64,000 nucleotides of DNA. It comes from Ursus arctos (Eukaryota; Chordata; Mammalia; Carnivora; Ursidae). This document shows positions 45,666 through 61,330 of this stretch, piece by piece. The DNA lies in assembly GCF_023065955.2 (NCBI RefSeq), contig NW_026622930.1, positions 24,715,449 to 24,779,448 of the forward strand. The letters run 5' to 3'. The translations under genes and the position numbers were made by a program. Within the stretch, counting starts at the first letter, position 1, and each line of letters begins with the position of its first letter. The notes under the pieces are model-generated. The model did not search any database, was not told where the DNA came from, and saw only the letters and a list, made by a program, of their open reading frames with translations.

Positions 45666-46755
45666 GGCCACTCCGCTCTGCCCACCGCCCTGCTGGTGGG
45701 CACCGATGGGAGATGGAGCCGCGGGGCGGGCAGACACGGGAGAGAGTGGGTGCAAGGGAGACAGCGCCTCCTGGTTCTTCTAGAGGCGTTGAGGGGACTG
45801 GAGGCAGGACAAGGAAGCAGTGACCTGGGGGGCCGCCAGGAGCCACTCCTGAGCCACTGCTGGGACGCAGCGGGGGAAGGAGTGTGCGATGCCGGGGAGG
45901 GCAGGGTGTGAGGGGCAGGGGGAGCTGTCCCGGATTTGGCCCTGGGTTAGTGGAGCAATCCAGGCTGAGGTGTCTTAAGCAGTGGCTTGACCCCCCATCT
46001 GTGCTGAATCAGCACAGGCCAGATTCAAAACTACTGAGTGTGTCATCCCAAGAGGCTGAGCTCCTCAGTAAGGGCGCTCCAGCCCAGATCCCCCGTGAGC
46101 CCGCCCCGAGTCAGAAGCCAGGGGCCGCCAGGGAGTCCCTGCGGAAGGAATGCTACGCTTCCTGCCAGCTGCACGACACCAGCATCACCTCCCGAGCCCT
46201 GGTCTGCAGGAAGACTCCTTCCTGGAGGTGTGCACACGTCTTACGTACAGACGTTCTGACTCGCCCGCATCAGCTGTGGGCCTCAGCATCTGAAGCCCAG
46301 GACACGTTCGCAGCATCACGTGCATGCCGCAGTCATTTTTCAGAGCTGCAGGGTCTAGCGACAGAAGATGAACTGCCCCATGTCACAGAGCTGCCGTGGA
46401 TCTTTGCCAGAGGAAGAGAACGTCCCCACCACACCAGGAGATGAGCTATTAGAAGCGTACAAGGAATAAACCGCAAAGACTTCAGAAAACTCCCAACATG
46501 TGTGCAATGCAACAGATGTGGGTATCGGTGTCTACACAACTAACTGTTTCCACAGTTCAGCCAGAAGAAAGAAGCTAAAAGACAGGTCTGCGGAGACACA
46601 GTGAAGGAAGTCGGCGTCACCCGAAGCGTATTTAGGACACATCCCATGCAGAGGCAGGCCTCCCTCACCATCGGGCCCGCGGCAACAGGGAGCGCAGTGA
46701 ACACTAGCGTGTACCGTCCACCACACTCATACTCCCAGTTCACCCTCACGTCAAA
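45666..46755. other. ESRRB intron, unassigned
   Basis: Open frames up to 186 codons (45884-46444, plus) lack family likeness and splice support. Nothing recognised. Confidence 0.45.
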
Positions 46756-46757
46756 GC

Positions 46758-46870
46758 CCACGAAGAGGTGCGGCTCTTATTCCCTATTCACAGGGGGCTC
46801 GGTGACCCGCCCAGCGTGACACAGCTAGTCAGCTGCAGACCCAGGACTTGAATCCCAAAGTCCCATTCCC
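46758..46870 (+). repeat. MIR SINE fragment
   Basis: CAGCGTGACACAGCTAGTCA and CCCAGGACTTGAATCCCAAA, the MIR 3' part. Confidence 0.75.
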
Positions 46871-47127
46871 CAGTCTCTGTTCTTAAGCACTCCAGTCCAC
46901 TGGCCTCTAAAGGAAGCAAGAGACTCAATTCTCTCCTGCATTGTCCTAGCCATTTCCAATAAGGTCTACAAGAAAACCCTTCTTTGGCCCTCAGGGATTC
47001 AAAAGAACTTGCTCTCCGAATCTTAACCTACCGTGAATGCCATCATCACCCCGCTAGAATGGTTAACAGGATCTGAAGGGCTGCTAGTGGTTCAGGAACA
47101 TTACTGGACCTTTCACACACCTGCTTA

Positions 47128-51485
<4,358 letters not shown>

Positions 51486-51505
51486 CAGTAAGAACAACCA
51501 GAAGG

Positions 51506-51692
51506 AGGCGCCTGGGTGGCTAGATTGGTTAAGCGTCTGCCTTCAGTTCAGGTCATGATCCCAGACTCCCGGGGTCGAGCCCCATATCGGGCTCCCTGCT
51601 CAGCGGAAGGCCTGCTTCTCCCTCTCCCTCTGCCCCTCCCCCTGCTCATGCTCACTCTCTCAAATAAATAACACCTTAAAAAAAAAAAAAAA
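51506..51692 (+). mobile_element. Can-SINE, older subfamily
   Basis: GGCGCCTGGGTGGCTAGATT, GATCCCAGACTCCCGGGGTC, CTCTCAAATAAATAACACC and an A tail. Target duplication AAGAACAACCA (left) against AAGAACAATCA (right), one change. Confidence 0.92.
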
Positions 51693-51714
51693 AAGAACAA
51701 TCATGAGAACAGCC

Positions 51715-51870
51715 TAATTTATGAAGGCCTTTCTCTATGTGTTGCCCTTTTTCATCTATAGCATATAAAGCCGGCACAGTTAACCCCATTTTATACATAA
51801 GAACCACTGAAGCTCGGGCGATTCAGTGATTTGCCCAATAAAGCAGTCAGTACCCACACTCTTTGCAGCT
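51715..51870 (+). repeat. MIR SINE fossil
   Basis: CTATAGCATATAAAGCCGGC, CCCATTTTATACATAAGAAC, TCGGGCGATTCAGTGATTTG. Confidence 0.65.
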
Positions 51871-52429
51871 CCAGGGTACCACCCCCAGGCCCAGCGGGTG
51901 TAATCTTTCCTCTAAGTTTTCTCCTTCAAATCTTCACAGCAGGATGGTCAATGGTCCAATCAATACATGCATCAATTATCAGCTTCTTCTGTTTTGTTAA
52001 GAACAGTAGCCCATTGGGTTTAATCAGGCCCAAACTGATGGCTGACGTGAGCCAGGCTTGCCTCCTGGTTTCCCGCCTGCTTTCCCAGGTGTCACCCCAA
52101 ACACAAGCCCGTGAGGGCTCCAGCCCACGGGATCCAACGGGCAAGGTCCCAGGCCCATCTTGGCCCCTTATGGCTCACCCGGCCTTGGCCCAGTTGGCTC
52201 TCATAGCCTCCGTCTCATCATCAGGTACGGGGGAGGAGGCAATCGTGACACCAACTCTGCTCACTGAATATGGCTTCTGTGACAATCGCAGTGGGAAAAT
52301 GCTGGTAAACTGGCAGTGGTTCCGGTAGGCCGGGGAGGCTGGCACTCCCACCGCCACACACGGCAGCATTCACGAGGACTTTACACGCCACCTTGCGCTT
52401 GTCTCCCTCTGTTCCATCCGCGCTTCAAT

Positions 52430-52760
52430 TCAGTGGGTTCTTAAGGGAGAGGGCCCACGTCAGCTCCGCTTTCTGAGCTCCCCTCCTCCACACTGCCTCT
52501 GGATTCACCCTCGAAAGCCCAGTTCAGCTATTAGCTCTACTGAGAAGCCCTTCCAGACTGCTCCTCGCAGAGCAGCCATGCCCTTCTTGGGCTCCCTTTG
52601 CTAATTCCCCATTACGGCAACTACAGTCAAAACAACTCTTCACAACACACCGTGTGCTCATCCCCCGGTGGACCGTGGGCACCTCCTGGGCAAGGGCTGT
52701 CTTCTTTGTTGTCCAAGCCCAGCACCCCGTCCGTGGGGGGCAGCCCAGCGTCCCAGGAAA
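52430..52760 (+). repeat. L2 LINE fragment
   Basis: CCCAGTTCAGCTATTAGC, GAAGCCCTTCCAGACTGCTC, CCGTGGGCACCTCCTGGGCA, GTCCAAGCCCAGCACCCC. Order and style fit L2. Confidence 0.65.
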
Positions 52761-53379
52761 ATGACGCACCAGTTCAAATGCAGCCTTCACACTTCGGAAG
52801 CAGAAGAATCTCAGGGGCTGGTGCTCTCCCAGCCTCCAGAAATTCACTCCCTCAGGACAGCCCATTCCTCATGAAGGTCCCCTTTGTACTGAGCTCAATT
52901 CTGTCTCTAGATCACTTTCTACTCTCCATCCCACCCGACAAGACTACCCCCTTTCACAAGACAACCCTTTACGGACTGGAACATCCTTCGGCACCCTCCT
53001 TCTACAGCCAAACACTCTTTATTTTCTAGATCTGCACAGTATTTTCAGGCCAGTCACCTCCCTGCTTCTACACATTTGTCTTTATTGATGTGGTCTGCTC
53101 TGAGCTGAGCCCAGTCAGCATCTCAAGGGCAGAGACAGTGGACAGAAGTCTGAATTCCTCCGCACTCTGCCTGAACAGACATCAGGCAACTATGTTTATA
53201 TGTATTATCTCCCAATATGTTCTTATATTTTCTAGAGTACACTGCTCACAACTTTAGTGAACAAGATAATGGCGCAGACTGGGTTCTCATCCTGAGCGCT
53301 GCAGCAGAACGCTGTATTACGAATCCTTTAAAAATGAATCACCAAATCCTAATGGTTGGGTCTGGCAGACATTATTAGT
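52761..53379. other. ESRRB intron, unassigned, L2-like in part
   Basis: Pyrimidine-rich text at 52880-53160 (GGGCAGAGACAGTGGACAG near the end) may be further L2. No exon recognised. Confidence 0.4.
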
Positions 53380-53830
53380 TGTCTCTCAATCGTCTTTCCA
53401 TTCCCTCTCCTTTCATGCTAAGGGAGCCTGGATTTTATTCATAGCGGCAACGTGTCCCAGCCAGTCCTACCAATCCTGATCTCTCCCCACTTTCCCAGTT
53501 TCCCTGTGAGCAAGTGCTGGTCCTGATCTGGTTCTGGCCAATGGACTATAATGGGAAGTCCATGTTGGGGGGCTTCTGGGAATGGTTTTGCTTCTCTGAT
53601 GCAAGGGACAGACATCCTTGGTGCAGCTCTGCCTTTCTCCTGCCCAGACCTGGAAGGTGACACGTCAGAGCTATGGCAACCATGTTGCAACCATGAGGCA
53701 GCCAAGCGAGGACCCCAAAGAACACCAAAGAATGACAAGAAGAGCCCCAATCCTTAATGCTACGGCTGAGAAGCCTGTAAAATGCCAGCAATCTCCGATC
53801 TCCAGAGTCCTTATAGGTGGGGAAATCAAT
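53380..53830. repeat. Ancient interspersed repeat, class uncertain
   Basis: GGTTCTGGCCAATGGACTAT, TGGGAAGTCCATGTTGG and GGCAACCATGTTGCAACCAT, shared in style with 1200-1720 and 61100-61330. Confidence 0.4.
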
Positions 53831-54475
53831 CTCATTTATCGATGCCTAAGCCACTAGCAGTCAAGTTCTCTGTAACTTGCAGCAGAAAGCAATTTTCACT
53901 GATAAACTGGGCAATTACTTTCTAAATTAGGATGCTGAAGTCTTACAAACACCCAGTGGTGGGGGGGAAAAGAGAAGGCAACTTGAACTTGAAATGAGAG
54001 TTCCCTTACTGTTTGTGTTGTTATAGTTTTAGCAAAATATCTAAAAAGCAGGCTCAGGGAGCATATTAAAATACTACTTAACTTATAATTACTGTCTGGG
54101 ATTATTAGATTGTATCATCTCATGGATACTTTCTGGATTTAAAAAGCATTAATAATACATGCAAAGCGTTCCAGAACTCTAAGTACCGTAATAAATACAT
54201 ATCCTTTGTTTTAACCACCGTGCAACACTGTTAATCCCCGAACATGTGCAGGCCAAAATTTAAGTATTCATACATTTGCTAAGAACACACAAAGACCGAT
54301 AATCACTGGAATCCACATTCCTATGCAGACTGAGTCCTGCAGTTGAGCCCAGGACTGGATAGGGAGCCGTCCACCTGGGCCAACATGGTACAGCTCTGTA
54401 GCTTGTAGACATGAGTATAAGGAGAGGTTTGTGTCTCCTGACCAGTTGTTACTCGCTGCTGGCCTCTGCTCTAAG
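53831..54475. other. ESRRB intron, AT-rich, unassigned
   Basis: Bases 54040-54210 hold TAAT-rich text (CTTATAATTACTG, AGCATTAATAATACATGC) without repeat likeness. Possibly conserved non-coding sequence. Confidence 0.35.
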
Positions 54476-54477
54476 AA

Positions 54478-54612
54478 TTGTATGTATGTTACTTCACTTC
54501 GGGATTGCAACAACCCTATGAGGGAGATTCTATTAGCCCATTTTATGGATGGAGAAATTGAGGCTAAGAGAGGGTGAGTAACTCACTGAGACCACACATG
54601 CAGGAAGGCAGT
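54478..54612 (+). repeat. MIR SINE fossil
   Basis: GCAACAACCCTATGAGGGAG, CCCATTTTATGGATGGAGAA, GTGAGTAACTCACTGAGACC. Confidence 0.88.
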
Positions 54613-55079
54613 CTGACTTCGACCTCTGAGAACCGCTACAGTTCTCACCCGCTTGCTGGGGCAATTCCCGCCAGGTCTCTTCAGGCTGGCGTCGTTCAAG
54701 GCTCCTCACTGTTGCTAGTCCTGGGTCTATCACCACTTCTGACTGGTTTCCTCCAGCCCACCCACCCCTCTGTAAATAGTTCCTTCAGTAAATCCTCTTT
54801 GGTGACCCTGTGAGGGAACATCTGTTCCTTCCCAGTGCTGACCAAGACAGTGGAGAGGTGAGATGTGCTTGGTCACCCTTGCGAGGAACAGGGGGGGAGG
54901 GAGTGTGAACAGGAAGAAGTCCATGCTGAGATGCTCCCTCACAAGGCCTAGAGAGCAAAGACCCAGGGCCCTCCTGGCTGTGGCCTGCTGGGCTTGCCTG
55001 GTGACTATATTTGTTCTGAGGGTAGCAACTGTGTGGACACCCAGAGATCTGGGCCTCCAAAGCAGAAGAGAGAAGCACT
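54613..55079. other. ESRRB intron, nothing recognised
   Basis: No exon or named repeat seen. Confidence 0.45.
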
Positions 55080-55310
55080 AGCCTCGGGGTCAGACCTGGA
55101 GGTAATCCCTGACTCTACCTCTTAGCACCCGCGTGACCTTGAGCAAGTTTCCTCACCTTTCTGTGCCTCGATTTCTGCACCTGTATGAAAATACTAGGAT
55201 GTACTTCATAGGACTGTCGTGAGGACTGAATGGGTTAGTATGTGTAAAGCACCTGAAATACTGTGACTGGCACCTAGTAAGTGATTAGCAAGTGTCAGTT
55301 AATATTGTTA
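55080..55310 (+). repeat. MIR SINE fossil carrying an ERR element
   Basis: GTGACCTTGAGCAAGTTTCC, CCTTTCTGTGCCTCGATTTC, GGACTGTCGTGAGGACTGAA, TGGCACCTAGTAAGTG. TGACCTTGA at 55134-55142 is a perfect reverse complement of the ERR response element TCAAGGTCA, made by one change from the usual MIR text. Confidence 0.85.
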
Positions 55311-55384
55311 AAAATCCTGTTGTCTGCTTTGACTGTCTCACTATCAACATCCTGGCTGTGAGACAGCACTGCGGTTTTGCAAGA

Positions 55385-56126
55385 TGCCACCATAGGGAGA
55401 AACTGGGTAAAGTGCACATGGGATCTCCGTGTATTATTTCTCACGACTACATGTGAATCTCCACTTACGTCAAAAATAAAAAACTTAAGAAGACCGTTAG
55501 CTGCTTGTGGAAACAGAAAACGGTGCAGCTGTTATAGAAAGCAACTTGGCAATTCCTCAAGAAGTAGAAGAGGCTTATTGTCCGTATCGTAAGTATCATA
55601 TGGCCCCGCGATTTCATTCCTAGGTACATCCCCTACAGAACTGAGATCAGGAACCCCAGCGGATATCTGCATCTCAGTGTTCACGGCAGTAATACTCACA
55701 ACAAGAGTCAAAAGGCGGAAGCAACCCAACCAGCTGTTGGCAGATGACCATAAACAAAATGAGCTGTAGCCACACAATGGATACTATCCAGCCCTGAAAG
55801 GGGTGCCGTTCTGACCTGCTACGGCCCGGACCACCCGAAGACGTGACGCTCAGTGCAAGAAGCCAGACACAAAGACAGATGTTGTATGACTCCACTTACA
55901 AGAAATACCTGGAGTAGACAGAGGGTAGATGGCAGGTGACCGGGGGTAGGGGGGCGAGGAGAACGGGGGCCACTCTTCCGTGAGTACGGGGTTTCTGACG
56001 GGGATGATGAAAACGTCTGGGAGCTGGAATCAGTCAGTGTGCTCAGCGCCACTGAATTAACTGTACACTGAAAGATGGTCTTCCAATGACTGACTTTGTT
56101 ACGTATGTTTTGTCACAATTAAAATA
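55385..56126 (+). mobile_element. L1 3' end, old
   Basis: CTCAAGAAGTAGAAGAGGCT, CATTCCTAGGTACATCCCCT, GGATACTATCCAGCCCTGAA, AAGAAGCCAGACACAAAGAC, GAATTAACTGTACACTGAAA, then an A-rich end. This is the final part of an L1M-type LINE, with no intact frame. Confidence 0.85.
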
Positions 56127-56149
56127 CTTCACCTTTCTCAGGTTCGTGG

Positions 56150-56400
56150 AATTAGATAATGAAATGTGTGAAAGCAGTCAAGTGCTTGGTACACAGTAGG
56201 CGCTTAATAGTCATTTCTTTCCTTTCATCTGCCTATGGAAGGTGGTAGGGTCTGGCAGGAACTGACAGCCTCCTTCTTGGGAAGAGAGAGGAACACACCC
56301 CCTTAGTTACAACCACACAAGTCAGATACATGGGGGGGGACTTAAGGAAGTAAGGTTCAGAGAGGTTGAGTACTGTGCCCAGGAGCGCACAGCTCCCAAC
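56150..56400 (+). repeat. MIR-like fragments
   Basis: AAGTGCTTGGTACACAGTAGG then CTTAATAG at 56190-56212, and GGTTCAGAGAGGTTGAGTAC with CCCAGGAGCGCACAGCTCC at 56352-56395. Confidence 0.6.
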
Positions 56401-57180
56401 ACGGCTTCTCTCTGGAACACACCCACAGAGCAGAGTGCTGCCCCCCACCCAGGACAGAGGCTCTGCCTTGGTGGCAGCTGTATGGCCCCAGCCCCCACCA
56501 GCCTCCTCCCGGGGCTGGTGCCCCTCCACCCACAGTGCCCCATCCCACTTCCCAACTCAGGGCACAGGAAACATTCCAGCAGCTGCAGGGCCACTCCGGG
56601 GCAGAAAATCTTGGAAGGAGGGGTGCCAGGATCAACCTCGCGATCCCGTCCACGCCCATCTGCTGCCCTCTCCGACCCCCTGCAGGTCCGCCCGTGTCCA
56701 GAGGTGACAGCTGCCACGCCCTGGATCAGATGTCCACTTGCTGACTTGGTAAGATCAGGCTTCTGACTTTTTTCTTAATGGAAGTAAAATAATGCCTGCT
56801 TCCCTCCACCTCCCTCCTTTCTTCTCCTTTTCCCTCCCTAAGCTGGACAAGATCCCAGGCTTTCGAAGTAAAAATAGCCAAGTGTGCAGGGGCACAGCAG
56901 CCGGGGGGCAGTTCAAGTTTCTTTCTTTTCTACCCAGGCACTAAAAATAACCAGCGAGGGCTCAGCGGAGCGTGGTCCTGCACCTGGCCCAGAGCCTGGC
57001 CCAGGCGCTGCTCCGGTCACATTTCTCTCCCCACAGGAAACGCTCAGACCAGGCTGGAGAGCAAAAGGCCTCTGAGCCTGCGTCCTCCCCCGGGCCTCCT
57101 CTTCGCCTGACTCACAAATCCCACCTCCCACCCTGCCCCCAACCCCATTCAATGTCCTTGGTTTATGAATGATGTAAGCA
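56401..57180. other. ESRRB intron, GC-rich, unassigned
   Basis: Overlapping open frames on both strands, no family likeness, no exon. Confidence 0.45.
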
Positions 57181-57181
57181 A

Positions 57182-57400
57182 GTTCACGTCTGCACTATGT
57201 TTCACGGTTTACAAAGCTATTTCCGTATCTCATTAATTCCATGTAACAATACTGAGGGAAGGAGAATCCACAATTGTTATTATTCTCATGTGAAAACTGG
57301 GCTCAGAAAGGGCTGGTAACTTGCTCAGGGGCACACAGCCAGGAAGTATCAGAGGGAGGATCTGAACTTTGACCTCTAAGTCCTATCTCCTTGGCTTTGA
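57182..57400 (+). repeat. MIR SINE fossil
   Basis: GTTTACAAAGCTATTTCCGT, AAACTGGGCTCAGAAAGGGC, TTGCTCAGGGGCACACAGCC. Confidence 0.88.
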
Positions 57401-57449
57401 ACTCGAGACCACCAGTCTGTGGGATCACTGGGATGCCATGGAAAGCCTC

Positions 57450-57592
57450 TGAACGACACAGACTTTAAGTACTTACCCCTTGGAGGTTCTGAGTCAGTAG
57501 GTCTGGGGTGACGTCCAGGAATGGATTATTTTTCAGTGTTCCTCCAATGATTCTGGTAACTGGCCAGGTCTGGGGAGCACTGTACTAAACCT
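57450..57592 (-). repeat. MER5-type hAT-Charlie element
   Basis: GAGTCAGTAGGTCTGGGGTG, CAATGATTCTGGTAACTGG, CCAGGTCTGGGGAGCACTG, MER5 read in reverse. Confidence 0.75.
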
Positions 57593-57599
57593 GTTTCAT

Positions 57600-58323
57600 T
57601 TAGTACATTATCTGACCAGTGTTTTTCCTTGAGGACTTAGGGATTGAGTCTGCCTGTAAGTTCTACCAAAGTACAGCTGACTCATCTCTAGAAAGGGCAA
57701 ACCACCCAGAAGGTGATGTGGGTACCCAGAGGCTGTGGGGCATGGGGGCATGCTGATGGGTGCCCAGCACAGCAGAACGCCCTCAGCACTCATCTAAACC
57801 CCCTGCACATGCGCGGCTTCCTTTAACTACCTGTCCCGCAGAGGGTTCTGGGTGACAGGGGAGCTCGCCTGCTGCCTCGGACAGGATGGCTATTTGGAGC
57901 TGCCTCTTACCCTGGTGCCGTATCATAATGGTGAAGAGAGGGTCTCATGCCTGACTCACTAGAAGTCAAGGGAGCCTCGAAGGGCAGATAACCCACATGC
58001 TACCTAATATCCCAGGGCTTATGGCAATGGCTCCTGGATGGATACAATGGTCCTGAATGATGTGCCCCTGGCCCCTTGTCTATTAAATTACCCTCCAGCT
58101 GCTCTCTTCTCTGGACTGTTTCACTCAGGCCATAATAGGCCCAAGGGCATTTCAGCAAGCTTGGGTTGTCCCTGGATTCCAGCTGCCAAAAAGTCTCCAA
58201 CACTGTGCACGCAATAGAGTGAAGCTATTTAGACCCAGTCTCCCCTTCCTTTCCCTTCCTCTTTTCTCCCCTTTGAGGAAAAGCTATAGTCTTTGCTACT
58301 GGCCAAGCTATCTACACTGAGCT
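57600..58323. other. ESRRB intron, nothing recognised
   Basis: No exon or named repeat seen. Confidence 0.45.
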
Positions 58324-58337
58324 GGAACCGGCTTCTT

Positions 58338-59290
58338 CTTTATTTATTATAATCATATTTTTTATTATATTATGTTAGTCACCATACAGTATATCCCCGG
58401 TTTCCGATGTAAGGCTCGATGATTCATTAGTTGCGTATAACACCCAGTGCACCATGCAATATGTGCCCTCCTTACTACCCATCACCGGTCTATCCCATTC
58501 CCCCACCCCCCTCCTCTCTGAAGCCCTCAGTTTGTTTCTCAGAGTCCATAGTCTCTCATGCTTCATTCCCCCTTCTGATTACCCCCCCTTTCTTTATCCC
58601 TTTCTTCCCTTACCGACCTTCCTAGTTCTTATGTTCCATAGATGAGAGAAATCATATGATAATTGTCTTTCTCTGCTTGACTTATTTCACTCAGCATTAT
58701 CTCCTCCAGTGCTGTCTATGTTGCAGCAAATGTTGAGAAATTGTTCTTTTTGATAGCTGAGTAATATTCCATTGTATATATGGACCACATCTTCTTAATC
58801 CAGTCATCTGTTGAAGGGCATCTCGGCTCCTTCCACGATTTAGCTATTGTGGACATTGCTGCTATGAACATTGGGGTGCATATGGCCCTTCTCTTCACTA
58901 CGTCTGTATCTTTGGGGTAAACACCCAGTACTGCAATGGCTGGATCATAGGGTAGCTCAATTTTTAACTTTTTAAGGGACCTCCACACTGTTTTCCAGAG
59001 TGGCTGTACCAACTTGCATTCCCACCAACAATGTAGGAGGGATCCCCTTTCTCCACATCCTCTCCAACATTTGTTGTTTCCTGTCTTGTCAATTTTTGCC
59101 ATTCTAACTGCGTAAGGTGGTATCTCAGTGTGGTTTTGATCTGAATTTCCCTGATGGCTAATGATTTTGAACATTTTTTCATGTGTCTGTTAGCCATTTG
59201 TATGTCATCATTGGAAAAGTGTCTGTTCATATCTTCTGCCATTTTATGATTTGTTTGTTTCTTGTGTATTGAGTTTGAGAAGTTCTTTGT
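58338..59290 (-). mobile_element. Young carnivore L1, 5'-truncated
   Basis: A 953-base L1 in reverse, flanked by the perfect 14-base target duplication GGAACCGGCTTCTT at 58324-58337 and 59291-59304. It encodes the end of ORF2: [18 protein letters not shown], the zinc-knuckle-like cysteine motif of L1 ORF2, at about 59070-59010, then LGVYPKDTDV and TMEYYSAIKKN. The frame is broken by a shift near 59110, so the fragment is inactive. The 3' untranslated part ends in an A/T-mixed tail. It lies antisense to the plus strand, that is in the same sense as ESRRB. Confidence 0.95.
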
Positions 59291-59304
59291 GGAACCGGCT
59301 TCTT

Positions 59305-59894
59305 AAAAGGAGAGGAGCACCACTCCGCTCTGTTGTTTACTAACAGTGTGGCCTCGGGCAAATTAAACTCACCCTTTCAGGCAAGGCCAATAGCTGTCAG
59401 CTGTGCCACTGCCTTCCCTGTCCTAGTCTGTGGCAGACATTGCTAATCGCTCACAGCACTCTTGCCTACCGATCCCAAAAGTGCGCAAGCCTTTGGATCC
59501 TGTATCTAGGCAGCCGCTCCCCGCCCTACACCTGACAGTGCAACTAAAGGCAACTTGCCATCCAGGAGCCTGAATTATTTCTCAGGTTCTTTCTATCTCT
59601 AAAACTCTGGTTCTATAATCATAGGTCTCAATCTGAATTCAGGAACCTCTTAGGTGGGCTTCAGGGGTTCTGTGAAGCTCCTAAAATTGTCTGCAAAATT
59701 TTATGTGCAAGGACTTCCATGTGTTATGGCAGGATTTCCATTGGATCGTCAAAGGAATCATGAATCTCTAAGTCAGTAACGACTGGATTAGAGGCTGTCT
59801 CAGTAAACAAGCATGCAAACAGATGAGTCGACAGTTTGAAGTTGAAGTTCAACGAGGAAGTAAACAAAAGGCTATGATAGGAAAGGAAGTGGAA
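59305..59894. other. ESRRB intron with repeat-like remnants
   Basis: A MIR-like piece lies at 59325-59385 (GTGTGGCCTCGGGCAAATTA), and old repeat text at 59610-59700 (GGGGTTCTGTGAAGCTCC, GTCTGCAAAATTTTATGTGC) that I cannot name. Confidence 0.4.
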
Positions 59895-60150
59895 AAGAGG
59901 CCTCTCTGAGACAACATTTAAGTCAGGGGGCAAGGATGAGGAGCCAGCCATGGGGAGAGCATTGGAGGCAGGGGGAACAGCCCAAGGCTCCTAGGGTGGG
60001 TGGGTGTCATGCTCGAGGATCAGAAGGAAAGCAGGGAGGCTGGAGCAGAGTGAGCAGGAGTGAGGGGCCAGGAGAGCAACGGGACCAGATGACACTGAAA
60101 AGGCAGGAAGGGCTAGATCACGCAGGGTCCTGAAGACCAGAGTAAAAAAA
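59895..60150 (+). repeat. Ancient LINE-like repeat, class uncertain
   Basis: GGCCTCTCTGAGACAACATT, GCATTGGAGGCAGGGGGAAC, GCTGGAGCAGAGTGAGCAGG, TAGATCACGCAGGGTCCTGA. Same family as 17675-18180. Confidence 0.6.
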
Positions 60151-60154
60151 CACA

Positions 60155-60440
60155 GCAGAAAAACAGGGAAAAGGCTCAGACAAGCACATCACAGAAAAGG
60201 AATCCCAAGTGGCTAGTACGCATATGAAATATGCTTATCCCATGGTGGAGAGAATACACATTGAAGCGATAAGACGACACCACCTGACACAGCACACTGG
60301 CGAAAGTTAAAAGTGTTGGTGTGGATATGGAGCAATCAGAACGTCTAAACACAAGTAATAAGTCAGTACAACCAAATCGAAAACAATTTATCATCTGATA
60401 AAGCTGAAGATGCACATACCCGGCACCCCCAGGCCTGGAA
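60155..60440 (+). mobile_element. L1 3' part, first piece
   Basis: CACAGAAAAGGAATCCCAAG, CGCATATGAAATATGCTTAT, AAAGTGTTGGTGTGGATATG, CTGATAAAGCTGAAGATGCA, the last ORF2 stretch of an old L1. Confidence 0.75.
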
Positions 60441-60534
60441 CCCGTTACGCACCAGCACCGGGACACCAGTGCGCCTGAGACACTGCTTCCTCAGCAGCGG
60501 AAAGGAGACACAAACTCCCCTGAACTCATCCACC

Positions 60535-60745
60535 ATACTCCAGTGCAGGAGTCCGCACACTAAGATCTTTGGGCTAAACCCAGCGCTCTGCCTGTTCATC
60601 AGAACACAGCTCTGTTCATTTCTACAGCGTCTGTGGCTGCTTTCGCCCTGAACATCGGTGGAGTTACGTAGCTGCACACAGGCCTTCCAGCTCACGAAGC
60701 CTAAGATATTTATTCTCTGGCTGCCTCCTGCTAGCAATGAAAATG
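60535..60745 (+). repeat. hAT-Charlie type DNA element inside the L1
   Basis: TCCGCACACTAAGATCTTTG, GTCTGTGGCTGCTTTCGCCC, GGTGGAGTTACGTAGCTGC, AAGCCTAAGATATTTATTCT, a familiar non-autonomous hAT fossil. L1 text resumes after it. Confidence 0.65.
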
Positions 60746-61090
60746 AATGAATTACAGCACCATGCAGCAAGAGCGTTCAGCTCAGAAATACCATCTAAAA
60801 TAACTGAGCTGCAGAATATGTATAGTATAATTTCATTTAAAACAAACAACCCCCCCAAATACCCATAGAGATATAAACTTGATAAAACTATTTTAAAAAA
60901 CAAAGGAAAAACAGGGCGAAACCAGGGTAAGTTAGCTCTGACGGTAATGAAAATGGGGAAGGGCACAAGGGAACCTGAAAAGTGAGTGTAATTTTTTTTT
61001 CTTCCATTGGATGGAAGTTATCAGTATTCTTCATACTTTACATGTATTTTTGACATATAACAGTGCTTGCCCACTAAATACATTATTCCC
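60746..61090 (+). mobile_element. L1 3' part, second piece
   Basis: AATGAATTACAGCACCATGC, GTATAGTATAATTTCATTTA, CGGTAATGAAAATGGGGAAG. It continues the L1 broken at about 60440. Confidence 0.55.
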
Positions 61091-61099
61091 CTTTTCCAT

Positions 61100-61330
61100 A
61101 CCAACAAGAGTTTTAACTGGACACATGGCATCCCAACCAGCTGAAGACTACAATTCCCAGACTTCCTTGTAGAGGTGTGGCCATATGACCAGGTTCCACC
61201 AATGGGCTATGAGTGGAAGGAACACGTGCCACTTCTGGGTCCCATCCTTCCAATGATCTGGCTAGGCTACGCTTCCTTCTGGCTGCCTGAAAGACGGTGA
61301 TACAGTAAATGCTATCGACTCTTTGGGCAA
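61100..61330. repeat. Ancient interspersed repeat, class uncertain
   Basis: CAATTCCCAGACTTCCTTGT, GGCCATATGACCAGGTTCC, CCAATGGGCTATGAGTGGAA. The best-kept copy of the family also seen at 1200, 29160 and 53380. Confidence 0.5.
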
